Assembly (NCBI GenBank): GCA_009917695.1
Contig: JAACJG010000006.1
Span: 279,665 to 343,664, forward strand
From: Candidatus Rifleibacterium amylolyticum
GTDB lineage: Bacteria; Muiribacteriota; Ozemobacteria; Ozemobacterales; Ozemobacteraceae
Length of the DNA stretch: 64,000 nt
Reading direction: 5' to 3'
A program made the translations under genes and the position numbers. The number at the start of each line of letters is the position of its first letter. Positions within the stretch are counted from its first letter, which is position 1. Shown here in pieces: positions 62,167-64,000 of the stretch. The notes under the pieces were generated by a model, which was given only the letters and a program-made list of their open reading frames with translations, was not told the DNA's origin and made no database searches.

Positions 62167-62395
62167 GGATGACAATACATGACAACTCGGCCGCAGCGGT
62201 CGGGCATTGTTGCACCTGCGGAAAGCCCGCAAGGGCTTTCCGGGAGCTGGGCAGGTGCGAGGCGGCGGAGCTGCCGAAGCCCTGGCCAGCTCGACAGGAC
62301 GCTGGTCGCATGCCGTGACAAGAGCTGGCTTAAAAGGGAAAGTAACTGTCTTAGAGGACAACGATTTTGCGATGATTTGTCATTTATTGTCATCG
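62167..62395. repeat. Repeat copy B with inverted end (MITE-like)
   Basis: GGATGACAATACATGACAAC at 62167 and its inverted counterpart CGATGACAATAAATGACAAA (read from 62395 down) match at 19 of 22 positions, enclosing 229 bases. Just inside the left end is a nested hairpin: GCACCTGC/GCAGGTGC (62212-62219, 62251-62258) around GGAAAGCCC-GCAA-GGGCTTTCC (62220-62241), which has a GNRA loop on the plus strand. A transposon-like cassette is plausible. The stretch 61951-62166 contains nothing I can identify. Confidence 0.55.
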
Positions 62396-62445
62396 AAGGG
62401 CGACAGGGCAGAAAGCTGCAAAGAAGCACAGACTAGCCCGCAAGT

Positions 62446-62676
62446 TTCCGCATAAACTTTGTTATGCGGAAGCCGAGTGAGCGCCCGACCGTTTACGGCT
62501 CGGGATGCGAGGGAGTGCCGGAGGCGAAGAGGCTGGCAGGGTAATGTCCGCCTAATGGGCCCTATTAGGCGGCAAGCGGCATCAGCAAAAAGCGTGACAG
62601 TTGGGAGGGCCGGGGAGGGGCCCAACTGGCGCGGTTTTTGCGCCGCGGTTACCCTGCGGTTTTCAGCCTCTTCGCC
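62446..62676 (+). ncRNA. Candidate multi-branched structured RNA
   Basis: In order: hairpin TTCCGCATAA/TTATGCGGAA (62446-62471); hairpin CCCGACCG/CGG-C-TCGGG (62484-62504); then a branched domain closed by GGCGAAGAGGCTG with CAGCCTCTTCGCC (62523-62535, 62664-62676) and GCAGGGTAA with TTACCCTGC (62536-62544, 62649-62657), all perfect. Inside are CCGCCTAAT/ATTAGGCGG, CAGTTGGG/CCCAACTG and GGCGC/GCGCC hairpins. No protein gene fits. Strand is unproven, since most helices are perfect both ways. The region may be an RNA, a target for transposition or an integron-like site. Confidence 0.4.
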
Positions 62677-62752
62677 GGAGCTTGCGGGCGGTGGGCGAAG
62701 GCAACCAGGCCATCCAATTCTTAGAGGCGTGCACACAGGAGCAGTCTCTGCA

Positions 62753-63901
<1,149 letters not shown>

Positions 63902-63911
63902 AGCGACCAAT

Positions 63912-63996
63912 GCAATTATCGTGACGGCACGATGCCGGCGCGATAATTGCGGTAGCGGTTTGCCCGGTGCCTGGTTTTGCGAAAGCGAAACCAGGC
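63912..63996 (+). repeat. Two further perfect hairpins at the window edge
   Basis: GCAATTATCG/CGATAATTGC (63912-63921, 63941-63950) encloses CGGCA-CGA-TGCCG. GCCTGGTTTTGC/GCGAAACCAGGC (63969-63980, 63985-63996) has a GAAA loop. A G-U pair in each is allowed only on the plus strand, so if these are RNA they are read on the plus strand, opposite to the transposase. They may lie outside the IS element. Confidence 0.5.
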
Positions 63997-64000
63997 ATTA

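Overview
The window looks like the chromosome of a motile, LPS-bearing diderm bacterium of roughly 50 percent GC. It carries hook-junction genes with an anti-sigma-28 factor, a lipid A/BAM operon with an LpxC-FabZ fusion, motAB, and several sets of type IV pilin-like genes. An LpxC-FabZ fusion beside pilin-rich clusters and secreted glycine-zipper and TPR proteins would fit a deep-branching lineage such as Candidatus Riflebacteria. That placement is inference; there is no rRNA here to prove it.

Layout. 1-5.2 kb (minus): flgM-flgN, then flgK-flgL, separated by a structured intergenic RNA candidate, a strong terminator and a sigma-28-type promoter. 5.2-11.5 kb (minus): bamA-skp-lpxD-unknown-lpxC/fabZ-lpxA, with a consensus promoter overlapped by a palindrome. 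11.6-16.6 kb (plus): a DnaB-like ATPase with an added zinc ribbon, a TPR-like lipoprotein and a glycine-zipper protein. 16.9-21.0 kb (minus): a first pseudopilin cluster behind a lipoprotein gene. 21.2-31.4 kb (plus): a cupin, a TPR protein and a type II secretion/type IV pilus-like assembly operon (E, F, G, H, I, J, K-like, PilM/GspL, PilO/GspM), with no secretin or prepilin peptidase in view. 31.4-34.5 kb (minus): a lipoprotein with a cytochrome-like domain, a secreted protein, motA and motB, behind a possible sigma-28 site. 34.6-36 kb: a third minor-pilin trio. 36-45.3 kb: tilS, two related secreted proteins, a Pcp-GrpB fusion, a second glycine-zipper protein, a proline dehydrogenase-like enzyme and a GT-C glycosyltransferase.

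45.3-64 kb is accessory. It holds an AbiE toxin-antitoxin locus whose toxin is inactivated twice (a UGA in place of Trp and an Asp-to-Asn change in the catalytic motif) while the antitoxin and a perfect operator palindrome remain. Next to it are a frameshifted COG2865 remnant, a Fic protein with its inhibitory motif, and an unrecognised two-gene module whose first-listed member resembles class III nucleotide cyclases. Then come a 2061-residue Ig-like secreted protein and its small neighbours, and a lipoprotein metallopeptidase. The window ends in a repeat- and hairpin-rich stretch that includes an intact IS110-family transposase with a candidate bridge RNA upstream.

Most promising for new biology: the structured RNA between flgN and flgK, the multi-branched hairpin region and candidate bridge RNA around the IS110 element, and the cyclase-like two-gene module.
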